A DNA stretch of 64,000 nt from Mytilus californianus (taxonomy: Eukaryota; Mollusca; Bivalvia; Mytilida; Mytilidae). Positions 22,301-31,077 of the stretch are shown one piece after another. Position 1 is the stretch's first letter, and every line of letters starts with the position of its first letter. Location of the stretch: the NCBI RefSeq assembly GCF_021869535.1, contig NW_026262648.1, positions 2,170,001-2,234,000 on the forward strand. Direction: 5' to 3'. A program made the translations under genes and the position numbers. Below the pieces are notes generated by a model that saw nothing but the letters and a program-made list of their open reading frames with translations, did not search any database and was not told the origin of the DNA.

Positions 22301-25300
22301 AAGGACAGAAAGGATATAAGGGAATGAAAGGCGTAAAAGGAGTTAAGGGACAAAAAGGATACAAAGGGAAAAAAGGACAAAAAGGGCAAAAAGGATATAA
22401 AGGAATAAAAGGAATAAAGGGGAACAAAGGAAATAAAGGTATGAAGGGATACAAAGGAGAAAAGGGACAAAAAGGATATAAAGGCTATAAAGGAATGAAG
22501 GGATATAAAGGACAAAAAGGACAAAAGGGATATAAAGGGAATAAAGGACAGAAAGGATATAAAGGACTTAAAGGACAAAAGGGATATAAAGGAAAAAAAG
22601 GCACGAAAGGTTATAAGGGGTACAAAGGACAAAAAGGATATAAAGGAGACAAGGGTGATAAAGGTATGAAAGGATATAAAGGACAGAAGGGATATAAAGG
22701 AAAAAAAGGAGTGAAAGGTAACAAAGGCTTAAATGGTCAAAAAGGTTTTAAAGGATCCAAGGGAATAAAGGGATCAAAGGGATATAAAGGACAGAAAGGT
22801 ACAAAAGGATACAAAGGACAAAAAGGTTCTAAAGGCTACAAAGGCCAAAAAGGACACAAAGGAATTGAAGGACAGAAAGGTAATAATGGATACAAAGGAA
22901 TGAAAGGAAGCAAAGGTTACAAAGGGCAGAAAGGATATAAAGGGTATAAGGGATCAAACGGAAATAAAGGATTAAAAGGACAGAAAGGACAGAAAGGCGT
23001 AAAAGGCTCCAAAGGACAAAAAGGATTAAAGGGATATAAAGGTAAAAAAGGACACAAAGGTCACAAAGGAATGAAGGGAAATAAAGGCTTTAAAGGACAA
23101 AAAGGTCTTAAGGGATATAAAGGACAGAAGGGATTAAAAGGATATAAGGGACAGAAAGGATATAAAGGTTACAAAGGTATGAAAGGAATTAAGGGGGGAA
23201 AAGGACAGAAAGGACATAAAGGATACAAAGGACTAAAGGGATATAAAGGACAAAAAGGACAAAAAGGTAACAAGGGATTTAAAGGTATGAAAGGGAATAA
23301 GGGATACAAAGGGATTAAAGGATTTAAAGGAGAAAAAGGTCAGAAAGGGTTTAAAGGTTATAAAGGATCGAAAGGATCGAAAGGATATAAAGGACATAAA
23401 GGTATCAAAGGATACAAAGGTCATAAAGGGTATAAAGGTAGAAAGGGTACGAAAGGGTATAAAGGTTATAAAGGTCAAAAGGGAAATAAAGGCTACAAGG
23501 GACAAAAAGGATATAAAGGACACAAGGGATACAAAGGATTCAAAGGTATAAGTGGACAGAAAGGACAGAAAGGATTTAAAGGTTACAAAGGTATGAAAGG
23601 ACTAAAAGGATCCAAAGGACAAAAAGGCATAAAGGGACAGAAAGGACAGAAAGGATATAAAGGTTACAAAGGCCAGAAAGGAAATAAAGGGTATAAAGGT
23701 GAAAAAGGTTATAAAGGATTAAAGGGAATGAAAGGATATAAAGGTAATAAAGGACAGAAAGGAATAAAAGGTATCAAGGGCCAAAAAGGATATAAGGGCC
23801 AGAAAGGAATGAAAGGATACAAAGGACAGAAAGGATATAAAGGATATAAAGGAACGAAAGGACAGAAAGGATACAAAGGACAAAAAGGACAGAAAGGATA
23901 CAAAGGATATAAAGGACAAAAAGGAAACAAAGGTACCAAAGGACAAAAGGGATATAAAGGTATTAAAGGAATGAAAGGATACAAGGGAAATAAAGGACAG
24001 AAAGGACTGAAAGGTTATAAAGGATTTAAGGGTCAAAAGGGACAAAAAGGTTTTAAAGGACAAAAAGGTTATAAAGGTATGAAAGGATTAAAAGGATACA
24101 AAGGATTCAAAGGACAGAAAGGTTATAAAGGACAAAAGGGAGAAAAGGGGTACAAAGGAAGTAAGGGTATGAAAGGTGAAAAAGGATATAAAGGTGAAAA
24201 GGGAATCAAAGGGCAAAAGGGTCAGAAAGGATATAAAGGATACAAAGGTCAGAAAGGATATAAAGGAGTCAAAGGAATAAAAGGATACAAAAGTAGCAAG
24301 GGACAAAAAGGGTATAAAGGAAGCAAGGGAATGAAAGGATTCAAGGGACAAAAAGGAAGAAAAGGATACAAAGGATTTAAAGGTCAAAAGGGTTATAAAG
24401 GGAGTAAGGGGCAGAAAGGCATTAAAGGATACAAAGGACAAAAAGGATATAAAGGTGACAAGGGAATGAAGGGATACAAAGGAAATAAGGGCCAGAAGGG
24501 GTATAAAGGAATCAAGGGAATTAAAGGAGACAAAGGACTGAAAGGAGACAAAGGCTACAAAGGATATAAAGGTCAGAAAGGACAGAAAGGATACAAAGGA
24601 TATAAAGGACAGAAAGGTCAAAAAGGTTACAAAGGATACAAAGGAATGAAAGGACAGAAAGGTAACAAAGGATATAAAGGACAAAAAGGTAACAAGGGAT
24701 TTAAAGGAATGAAAGGATACAAAGGTTATAAGGGACAGAAAGGATATAAAGGGCAAAAGGGATACAAAGGTACCAAAGGACAAAAAGGTTATAAAGGACA
24801 GAAAGGCTATAAAGGAACGAAAGGCGATAAGGGAAAAAGAGGGCAACGAGGAGAAAAGGGACCGAAAGGCTTTAAAGGGGAGAAAGGCGAGAAAGGAACA
24901 CAAAAGGGACAAATGGGTACGTCCTTACTTATATCTGTCATTGTCTAATTAACACAATTTTTAACGGTTTCTTGGTACATTTCTGCCAGTTAAACTTTGA
25001 TTCCGTAAATTCCTTCATATATGCTTAGTATTAATCATTAAAGCCTTAATATCATTCAAATATGATTCTTTTAAAAGTTTTACTTGGTGTTAACTACTAG
25101 CTTTCGATACTTTTAACAATGGATGAAACGCCAATCAGTTAACGTATGCTTTTTATATTTATGTTCAATTAAATAAAGAAAATATGAACTTCCTAAATAG
25201 GTTTTGCTACCTCATTTTGTGTTTAGTTTGTATCTTTTCTACAAAGAGAATTGGTAGAGTTTATTCAAGATACTTATCGACGAGGAAGTAATATATTTAC

Positions 25301-26552
25301 AATTACCCCCCCCCCCCCCCCCCCCCCATTTCGAGTCGCACTAACCTATGTGCAACTGGCAACTGTGAGATCATAATATCACAAGAAAGTAGACTTCTTC
25401 CTGTACATTTACAAAACTATTTACGACCCCAGAATTGATATCACTCTTTTAACATTAAGCTCAAATTTGTCATTTACTAATGTCCAATTTGATTTACTAG
25501 ATGTCATTTTCTAATGTCCATTTAAGTTTACTTGATTTCATTTATTAATGTCCATTTTAGTTTACTTGATGTCATTTTATGTCGGTTAAATTTTAATTTA
25601 CTTAAAGACATAGATATCTTGTGAATCATTGTTTTTTTTTCCATCATATCATAAAAAACATAGACCGGCGGCTATCGTACAATATATGTTAGGTATTCAA
25701 TTGGTTACTCCGGGTATAAATGACCTTATCTATAACTTTTACAGCCCCCTTTTAGCTATTGATAGCGTCAAACGAACTTAACAAGGTCGTCTTAATCGTC
25801 AATTTCAATAGTATGAGTATTTGAATAAAGCAATGATGTTCCCATAATAAATCATAACTAAAAGAAATGTTGGAAAATATTCTGGCACAATAACAAAAAT
25901 GCAACGGAAGATGTATACCATACCTAGTATTTGTAAACAAGAATCTATAGATATCAAATGCTTGAAATTAAAACTAGACTATCATAACAAAATGAAGAAA
26001 AACGCTAAACAAATCATTCCAAGTAAAGAAAAAAGAAGAAATTTCTGGTGGTCCATACCTTATAAGAGTACTAACATAAACGAAGTGGTAGCAATCAACG
26101 CCAAACATTATTGCCACATATGTCAACGCTATAGCCACATATGTGTAGATTATACATAGAGATGTTAGTATATGTTCAAAGATGCGTTTAAAGCCGCAAT
26201 CGTGAATGCATCAGATATTGATCATATCTAGGATTACTCTCAATGAAATAGCGTAATTGCATAATGTCTATTGGTTGCAAAAAATATGAAAGGGTAGGCA
26301 TTTTATAATATTCAAAATATATGAAAAATGGGGTACGGTATGTCTGACCCCTACCACAAATGGATTGAAGTTAACCCGAGTCGTTCATATGTCTATTCAT
26401 ATTGTGTATCAATAGTCTTCAGACTAGTGGCAATTCTTTACATCTATGTCCAAATATAATTATCATTAGTAATCATAAGTTTTAATATTTTAGGACGTAA
26501 TGGACGACGAGGTAAAAGAGGCCAAATTGGGGTAGGTTACGTTTTTACATAA
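10287..26552 (+). CDS. gene 1: secreted lectin-collagen with giant Gly-X-Lys domain (spliced)
   Basis: I join exons 10287-10356, 11050-11090, 12210-12243, 14688-14975, 15849-15872, 20578-20682, 22052-24916 and 26494-26531, or to a stop at 26550-26552 if the last exon reads through. The frame is continuous and all boundaries are GT-AG. Up to 26531 this gives 1155 codons, or 1161 residues with the read-through stop. Domain order: signal peptide (~1-23), short propeptide ending in RQKR (~46-49), SUEL-type galactose/rhamnose-binding lectin domain with 8 Cys (~60-147), short hydrophobic linker, conventional collagen triplets, then ~317 triplets dominated by Gly-X-Lys, and a basic collagen tail. 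It is predicted to be secreted and to trimerise through the collagen. The lectin heads suggest glycan binding. The rest of its function is inference (adhesive or matrix protein, mucus component, or collectin-like defence molecule). A shuffled lectin plus collagen of this composition is not one I recognise. The 3' end is unresolved. Confidence 0.8.
10357..11049 (+). other. gene 1 intron 1
   Basis: A 693-bp AT-rich intron with A-rich runs near 10880-11000. No ORF or element recognised. Confidence 0.7.
11050..11090 (+). CDS. gene 1 exon 2: propeptide part
   Basis: The acceptor is 'tttgttgtag|at' and the donor is 'gataag|gtcagt'. In frame with exon 1 it encodes DLQKTAMMNTLEDK, a charged, probably helical stretch. 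Phase 1 in, phase 0 out. The donor is slightly non-consensus, so confidence is lower than for neighbouring exons. The frame closes perfectly with exons 1 and 3. Confidence 0.7.
11091..12209 (+). other. gene 1 intron 2
   Basis: A 1119-bp AT-rich intron containing a short (aat)n run near 12090. Three loosely similar 40-60-bp segments about 11880-12010 share 'aaatcaaa.cc/tcttt/cagaggt'-like phrases and may be an old tandem repeat. Nothing coding seen. Confidence 0.6.
12210..12243 (+). CDS. gene 1 exon 3: furin-type cleavage site
   Basis: The acceptor is 'atatttcacag|g' and the donor 'ggctg|gtaggt'. It encodes DKQDLIRQKRAG. RQKR matches the R-X-K/R-R proprotein-convertase consensus. Cleavage would leave the mature chain starting AG-VPVDV just ahead of the lectin domain. 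Phase 0 in, phase 1 out. Confidence 0.8.
13618..13774. repeat. foldback hairpin element
   Basis: The left arm (about 13618-13684, '...ctgagagggtgatagagcag...cattgtcaac') is the reverse complement of 13700-13774 with a few mismatches. The loop is about 15 bp ('tgaggcgaagccaag'). The stem is over 55 bp, so the RNA or single strand would form a long hairpin. It is probably a MITE-like foldback element. Confidence 0.85.
13854..14072. repeat. 73-bp tandem repeat, 3 copies
   Basis: The unit starting 'gtatttaataaagcgcacac' and 'ttgatcaagcgtctccgtga' repeats at 13854, 13927 and 14000 with a few substitutions. It contains the palindrome TTGATCAA. Confidence 0.9.
14138..14211 (+). repeat. family A dispersed element, 5' fragment
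   Basis: 'gaggtatgattgccaatgag' and 'ccaaatgatacagaaattaa' match the start of the family A element; the remainder is missing. Confidence 0.7.
14688..14975 (+). CDS. gene 1 exon 4: SUEL/rhamnose-binding lectin domain
   Basis: One 288-bp exon, phase 1 at both ends (tttag|tt ... tgtg|gtaagt), encodes a complete carbohydrate-recognition domain. It starts VPVDVITICHGE and ends NNLYLEYEC. It has exactly eight cysteines in the SUEL spacing (ITIC, PLC, GC, AC, DIC, TMC, SMC, YEC). Family landmarks are visible: the N-terminal I-x-C-x-G, the ILKAYYGE segment at the place of the family's I-x-A-x-YGR, the C-x(4)-C pair (ICNFETMC) and the closing LYLEYEC (family K/YL-x-V-x-Y-C). Two sugar-contact motifs are altered: YGR is YGE and DPC is SMC, so binding specificity may differ or be lost. 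The symmetrical exon is typical of shuffled extracellular modules. Confidence 0.88.
14976..15848 (+). other. gene 1 intron 4
   Basis: An 873-bp intron. A 64-codon ORF inside it (15317-15511) has no recognisable family and lacks splice or frame relation to the exons. Otherwise nothing seen. Confidence 0.6.
15849..15872 (+). CDS. gene 1 exon 5: 24-bp linker micro-exon
   Basis: The acceptor is 'tcttttacag|tg' and the donor 'attgaag|gtgggt'. It encodes VAPLLIIE and shares a glycine codon with the next exon. Phase 1 in and out, so it preserves frame whether included or skipped. It links the lectin domain to the collagen region. Its small size makes it the second least certain exon. Confidence 0.65.
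16715..17095. repeat. dispersed element, family C
   Basis: Begins '(gatt)n...ggttgcttaacgtccagtgg' and continues 'caacaggtcacctacggacc', '...cttaacgtgcagagag', '...cgcacagccaaacggacgcc'. Related copies lie at 37985-38215 and 59640-59775. Translations have stops in all frames. Confidence 0.75.
17335..17885. repeat. 34-38-bp minisatellite with ~312-bp higher-order period
   Basis: Variants of 'tttatctctgttttcacagt' plus 'gtacgtgttgtaca' repeat about 15-16 times. The block beginning 'tttattgtgtacat' at ~17334 is repeated at ~17646 with its internal variant order preserved, showing a second-level duplication. Two ORFs of 73 and 93 codons are the translated repeat. Confidence 0.88.
17968..18248 (-). 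repeat. family A dispersed element
   Basis: The minus-strand copy runs from 'ttaccaatgagataactctc' (right end) to 'gactttggacaagcactg' (left end). Confidence 0.75.
18337..18432 (+). repeat. family A dispersed element, 5' fragment
   Basis: 'agatatggtatgagtgccaa' followed by 'tgagacaacactcc' and a diverged remainder. Confidence 0.65.
19118..19390. mobile_element. foldback/MITE element with ~100-bp arms
   Basis: The left arm begins 'ttacagcagattccattgag' and includes 'ggttagcttgcttgttagct' and 'gaaccgtgaagtcatt'. The right arm (to 19390) is its near-exact reverse complement. A loop of about 70 bp separates them. No coding capacity. Confidence 0.88.
20578..20682 (+). CDS. gene 1 exon 6: conventional collagen triplets
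   Basis: The acceptor is 'tattttgcag|ga' and the donor 'ctgaaag|gtaagt', phase 1 at both ends. It encodes GPPGPSGPTGPRGMKG, then MPVI (a break between glycines, G-M-P-V-I-G), then GEKGNTGEDGMTGLKG. These are ordinary Pro-containing triplets, unlike the following exon. They may nucleate the triple helix, with the break giving a flexible point. Confidence 0.88.
20683..22051 (+). other. gene 1 intron 6
   Basis: A 1369-bp intron with a family B fragment (20818-20882) and a dispersed 'ttttcgacttgtgagtttga' element (about 21230-21400; related copy at 48240-48400). The 96-codon ORF at 21222-21512 is the translated dispersed element. Confidence 0.6.
22052..24916 (+). CDS. gene 1 exon 7: giant (Gly-X-Lys)n collagen exon
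   Basis: A single 2865-bp open exon (acceptor 'atatttgcag|gg', donor 'caaatgg|gtacgt'), phase 1 on both sides. Glycine recurs every third residue from 22060 to 24895 without a register slip. The only replaced glycine is Ser (AGT at 24292-24294), and one four-residue step (G-T-Q-K-G) follows near the end. About 20 of ~317 triplets lack Lys in the third position. Those cluster at the start (GLPGRNGRRGKRGPRG, GNTGPAG) and end (GKRGQRG). Middle residues are mostly Y, Q, N, M, I, L, F, S, T, H. The core has no Pro, Cys or Trp and few Asp/Glu. At DNA level it is a degenerate 9-bp repeat of the form GGN-NNN-AAR, strongly purine-rich on the coding strand. The long ORFs on the opposite strand here are shadows. 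Confidence 0.92.
24917..26493 (+). other. gene 1 intron 7
   Basis: A 1577-bp AT-rich intron with a ~20-bp poly(C) run (25308-25327). Around 25480-25580 the phrase 'tcattttctaatgtccattt...agtttacttgat' is repeated about three times. The 86-codon ORF at 25899-26159 shows no family resemblance. Confidence 0.6.
26494..26552 (+). CDS. gene 1 exon 8: short basic collagen exon, possible C-terminus
   Basis: The acceptor 'taatattttag|ga' joins in phase 1 and encodes GRNGRRGKRGQIG. A donor 'attggg|gtaggt' after 26531 would leave in phase 0, mirroring the short exon of gene 2. If unspliced, reading continues VGYVFT and stops at TAA 26550-26552, with AATAAA at 26608-26613. I cannot tell which end is used. 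A candidate further exon near 30832 is discussed separately. Confidence 0.6.
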
Positions 26553-26607
26553 TTGTTACGTTAATGACAATCGACCTAATATTGTGGCAAATTTGCAATA
26601 CATAAAG

Positions 26608-26613
26608 AATAAA
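26608..26613 (+). terminator. candidate poly(A) signal, gene 1
   Basis: AATAAA lies 55 bp downstream of the read-through stop at 26552. It is only meaningful if exon 8 is terminal. The region is A-rich, so chance occurrence is possible. Confidence 0.35.
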
Positions 26614-26877
26614 AAAAATATTGTGTCTAAAGATTCACCCACTATTTATAATCATTAGTACATTAGTATACGATATTTAATAGTGTCAAAGGCAAATCCT
26701 TACATTCAGAATCTACAGGACAATGAGTGATTTCAATGTTGGTACACTAAATGGAAAATAACGGTGCGTTATAAGTTGAAAGTCCATTGTTTATGACGTA
26801 GGTAATTACAAAATGCATACGTACTTTCACGAACTGATTATGGTGCATAAAAACTCCATGAAAGTCATCTATATCCC

Positions 26878-27005
26878 AATAAATAAAATTGTCAAAGAGA
26901 CAACAACCCGACCAAAGAGCAGACAACAGCCGAAGGCCACCAATGGGTCTTCAACGCAGCGAGAAAATTCCGCACCCGAAGGTGGTCCTCAGCTGGCCCC
27001 TAAAT
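26878..27005 (+). repeat. dispersed element, family B
   Basis: 'aattgtcaaagagacaacaa' and 'cccgaccaaagagcagacaa' followed by '...gaaggtggtcctcagctggc'. Fragments of the same family lie at 20818-20882 (plus) and 36296-36365 (minus). Confidence 0.75.
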
Positions 27006-27049
27006 AAAATTGTGTACTAGTTCAGTGAAAATGGACTTCAAACTAAACT

Positions 27050-27657
27050 CAAAAACATATAAATGAACTAAAATTAAAAAACATACAAGACTAACAAAGG
27101 CCAGAGGCTCCTGACTTGGGACAGGCGCAAAAATGCGGCGGGGTTTAACATGTTTTGTGATATCTCAACCCCCCCCCCCCCCCTATACCTCTAGCCAATA
27201 TAGAATAAAGAAACACATAGCAATACGCACATTAAAACTCAGTTCAAAAGAAGTCCGAGTCCGATGTCAGAATAGGTAACAAAAGAAACTAAGCAAAATG
27301 ACAATGATACATAAATGAACAAAGGATTACTAGCAGTTACTGACATGCAAAAAACATATAAATGAACTAAAACTAAAAAACATACAAGACTAACAAAGGC
27401 CAGAGGCTCCTGACTTGGGACAGGCGCAAAAATGCGGCGGGGTTAAACATGTTTTGTGAGATCTCCCCCCCCCCCCTATACCTCTAGCCAACATAGAATA
27501 AAGAAACACATAGCAATACGCATGTAGTAAAACTCAGTTCAAAAAAAGTCCGAGTCCGATGTCAGAATAGGTAACAAAAGAAACTAAGCAAAATGACAAT
27601 GATACATAAATGAACAAAGGAGGATTACTAGCAGTTACTGACATGCAAAACTACATA
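27050..27657. repeat. ~305-bp tandem duplication containing poly(C)
   Basis: The block 'aacatataaatgaactaaaa' through '...gttactgacatgcaaaa' occurs twice in tandem with about 97% identity by eye. Each copy carries the family A phrase 'ggctcctgacttgggacagg' and a poly(C) tract (about 27170-27183 and 27465-27475). Confidence 0.9.
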
Positions 27658-28657
27658 TAAAAAGTATGAGATTTTGTATGGTTTCCAATGAGACAACTAT
27701 CCACTAGAGTTAAAATGAAGTTGTAGTAAGCAGAATAGGCCTCCGTACGGCCTATAATAAATAATAAACAAATAAGCTTTATTCAGAGTCGGCATAGTAT
27801 ACAAACAAGGACGTAACATAAGCTCTAATGAGAATTTATTGCCTCCAACTGTGAGAATGACCCATACTGCATACTGTATAGTCGGCAATAAAAATACCTG
27901 CCAGGAATATGTGAAACAATTTAACATATCATGCAAACTCAATTAAAATCCAGAGTTTTCCATCCTGATTATTAAACCTTTTTTATTACAAATAATAAAA
28001 CAAATAGAAATGAAACCAATACCTAACATAAAATAACATCAGCTCTAATGTATATGTAGTTTTTATTTGGATAAAATTGACATGATTTCTACGTAAAAGA
28101 ACAGCGCCTGTTAGAAAGTGAGAATCAGTTTCCGTACGACCTAATATAATTAACCTGCTAAAAAGATTTATGAGAACAAAATTGTGGGATAGCTGTCTCT
28201 CTCGATATTGATATGATCTAATTTTTGAACATTTTATTTTTATCAAAGTTCACTTCACAATAGGTGGAAATATATCTTTCTTCAAGATGTTTAATATTTT
28301 ATTCATTCAGGATATAATGTAGGAGTCAAAGAACAAAATGTACATAAACAAGGTACTGTATATAAGTAGTTTACGTAAGATCGAATGCTTAAACAGAAGT
28401 GAAGAATAATAAACGTTTGAGGCAATTTAAAAGGCATCTGCAGTGAACAAAATCTTCGCAATGACATTGCTAGCCTAGTGTTGTGGTGTGTTAAAGCTAA
28501 GAATTTGAGACAAATCATGAAAAAAACAAACGAACAAACACAATTTTATTTGCATATCACGGCGCCAAGAATGAGCAGAATAATTAGTCATAATTTTCGA
28601 ACATAATATAAAAAAAATAAATCAAAATAGACAAAGTATTACAAAATAAAAATAAGG
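27658..28657. other. no gene seen
   Basis: Holds a decayed family A fragment (about 27658-27920: 'ggtttccaatgagacaacta', 'ggcctccgtacggcct') and AT-rich DNA with chance ORFs on the minus strand. None is conserved or spliced in a recognisable way. Confidence 0.5.
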
Positions 28658-29005
28658 AGATGTGGTAGGATTGCCAATGAGACAACTATCCACCAAAGTG
28701 GAAATCAAGTAGATGTATGCAATTATAGAAAAAAGTACAGCCTTCGACAATGAGATAAACCCATACCGTATAGTCAGCTATAAAAGGTCAAGACCTGATA
28801 AATATGAATCAATTCAACTGAGAAAACTAACGGCCTAATTCATAACAAAACAATGTACGAAAAACAAATATGACAGACCTGAACCAACGACAACCACTGA
28901 ACAACAGGCTCCTCACTTGGGACAGACACATATAGAAATTGGCGGTGATACACCTGTTTAAAGGTGCCAACCCTCCCCAACCTGGGACAGCAGTTTTGGT
29001 TTAAC
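28658..29005 (+). repeat. family A dispersed element, near full length
   Basis: Runs from 'ggagatgtggtaggattgcc' through 'ccataccgtatagtcagcta', 'caggctcctcacttgggaca' to '...aacctgggacagcagt'. A good reference copy of the element in this window. Confidence 0.8.
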
Positions 29006-29299
29006 TGAATATCTGTCATTCTCATTCTTAGACCAGAGGTTATCGTTCAATTTATGATAGTTTTAGGAATCATGTTCTGAAAACAATTATAATAGACAGA
29101 GCATTCAAAATGTTGTCGTCGAGTACAGCCGACCAGAGTGAGAAAACAATTCCATTTATCATACAGTTAATTAAATATTTTATTTGTTTAAAAAATCTTT
29201 ATGATATTTTTTCGAAAAAAATGATAAACCTCTTTTCACAACATTCATTTAGCAGATGTAACTAACATGGTTTCCTTCTATTTTCCTTTAATCAACCGC

Positions 29300-29366
29300 G
29301 TCGGTGATATTGTGGTAGCGTGCTTGCCTCGAGTGCGGGAGGTCGTTGATTCGATCCTCTGCCGAC
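29300..29366 (+). mobile_element. tRNA-like SINE head
   Basis: A 67-nt segment has A-box-like 'tgtggtagcgtgcttgcc' and B-box-like 'gttgattcgatcc'. Its ends (GTCGGTG / TGCCGAC) can form a 7-bp acceptor-like stem. The T-arm does not pair properly and the length is short for a tRNA, so I call a tRNA-derived SINE head or tRNA pseudogene and not a functional tRNA. Confidence 0.45.
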
Positions 29367-29624
29367 TTTCAATTTGGTATTTGTTGCTTCTCTGCAAATT
29401 AACGTAAAAGAATAGCCGTGTCAGTATAAGGGTAAACGAATGACAGTATCAGATAATGAGAACCAATGCATCGGGACATCGATTACTGTTGAATCGGAAC
29501 ACTACATCGCAAAATTAGTAATAAAATTCTCAATAAAATGTTATATTTATTACAAATGTTATTTTGTCCTTCTATGATACTTTATTACATCACTTATTAT
29601 TAAAAGTGATTCCACACTTACTAT

Positions 29625-29770
29625 TATCATGAATACGAAGGACATGCTCTCCTGACCTATCATCACGAATACGAACGACTTTCCTTCTAGACCTATCATC
29701 ATGAATACAAACGGCTTGCCCTCCAGACCTATCATCATGAATACGAACGGCTTGCCCTCCAGACCTAGCA
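29625..29770. repeat. 36-bp tandem repeat, 4 copies
   Basis: 'gacctatcatcatgaatacg' plus 'aacggcttgccctcca' recurs at 36-bp spacing (29655, 29691, 29727, 29763). Because 36 is divisible by three, the minus-strand ORFs here are the translated repeat. Confidence 0.88.
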
Positions 29771-30037
29771 ATTACCATTTCTTTTATAATATTAAGTGAA
29801 AGGGTAGACTAGAAATTTGGGAAAGTTGATGACTTCTGATCAACAGATACATCTTCTATATGCAATTTCAAGACCGAAAAGTATAGTTTATCGTCAAAGA
29901 TTGTATCATGTAATTTCATGAATTTGATAATTAATATGCCTAAATTGTACTTTGAAATTTGTGTAAAAAAATCAATAAAATTACCAGTAAAAATTCACTG
30001 AAAATTTTAACAATTAAATTAGATTATGATTGTTATA

Positions 30038-30330
30038 CAGAAGGATTGAAGTCTAAAGGTACTGGTTCTGCTATATGCAAGGGTTAAAGTCTAAAGGTAC
30101 TGTGTACTGTTATATGGAAAGGTTGAAATCTAACGGTACAAGTGCTGTTATACGGAAGGGGTTAGGCCTAAAGGTACTAGTTCTTTTATATGGAAGGGTT
30201 GAGATCTAAAGGTACTAGTTATATTATATGGAAGGGTTGATATCTAAGGGTATTAGTACTGGTATATGCAACCGTTGAATTCTCAAGGCATAAGTTATTT
30301 AATACGATTATAAGAAAGGGTTGAGATCTA
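30038..30330. repeat. ~44-bp degenerate tandem repeat, 6-7 copies
   Basis: Variants of 'ggttgagatctaaaggtact' plus 'agttctgttatatggaag' repeat about every 42-46 bp with high divergence. Confidence 0.8.
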
Positions 30331-30831
30331 AAGGTTTAACATAACCACATGTGTATGTGCCTGTTTTAAGCCATCGTTTGTGCTTGTCTCATGTCATGTT
30401 TTAATATGTTTTTGTCATCTGTGTGAATTTGTGGTTATGGCAGATCTTTGAAAATCTCTGTTTAAATAATTCATCACTTTTCTAGACGATGATTATATAA
30501 GATATTATAAGGATACATGTCTATTAATGAAGACCGTATGGCCTTGGTTTTTCCATTGTTATCACGTTGGTGTATATGAATTAAAGATGTTTAAACTTTA
30601 GTCAGATTGAAATATTTTTCCATTATTTGTATTCACAGATATAATCCGTACAGCATATTAGCAGTTCAGACTCTTACAATGTGAAGATTAATTATAGTTT
30701 TCTGATTAATGGAATGGACAGAAAAAAAATTAAGGACAATAAAATGTGAAATATGAATATCTGCGTTGCCGCTTTTTGGAGATAGAATATTTAACTAGTT
30801 CATATGTATTTAATTTTTTTTATTGTTTCAG

Positions 30832-31077
30832 TGTCCACGTGATTATAATTTCATTGCATTGTGTAACACACACAAACACACACACACACACACACAAATA
30901 CACATGATAATTATACAGTTTGGATGTTGTAATACATTGCTTGACTTATTTTCATGTGCAATCCCACAAGTTCTTATAATAAAATTGTCCTCAATTAACA
31001 TTAAAAACCAGTTGTGGTTTTTAAGGTTAAACGAAACATTAACTTGTATTGCACCAAAATTTTCTCTGTGCACGTAA
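30832..31077 (+). CDS. candidate alternative 3' exon of gene 1 (weak)
   Basis: 'tattgtttcag|tgtccacgt' is a good acceptor in phase 0, the phase left by exon 8's donor. It opens a frame CPRDYNFIALCNTHKHTH ending in TAA at 31075-31077, with five or more cysteines. It includes a translated (CA)n microsatellite (about 30867-30897), there is no recognisable domain, and the intron would be 4.3 kb, so chance is quite possible. Confidence 0.2.
   Translation, partial: CPRDYNFIALCNTHKHTHTHTQIHMIIIQFGCCNTLLDLFSCAIPQVLIIKLSSINIKNQLWFLRLNETLTCIAPKFSLCT

Noticed and set aside
22090..24912. Long minus-strand ORFs (up to 274 codons, Phe/Ser/Leu- or Pro-rich) opposite gene 1's giant exon
   Set aside because: They are the antisense of the GGN-NNN-AAR repeat, which cannot generate stops in those frames. 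The plus-strand frame has splice sites, glycine register and homology.
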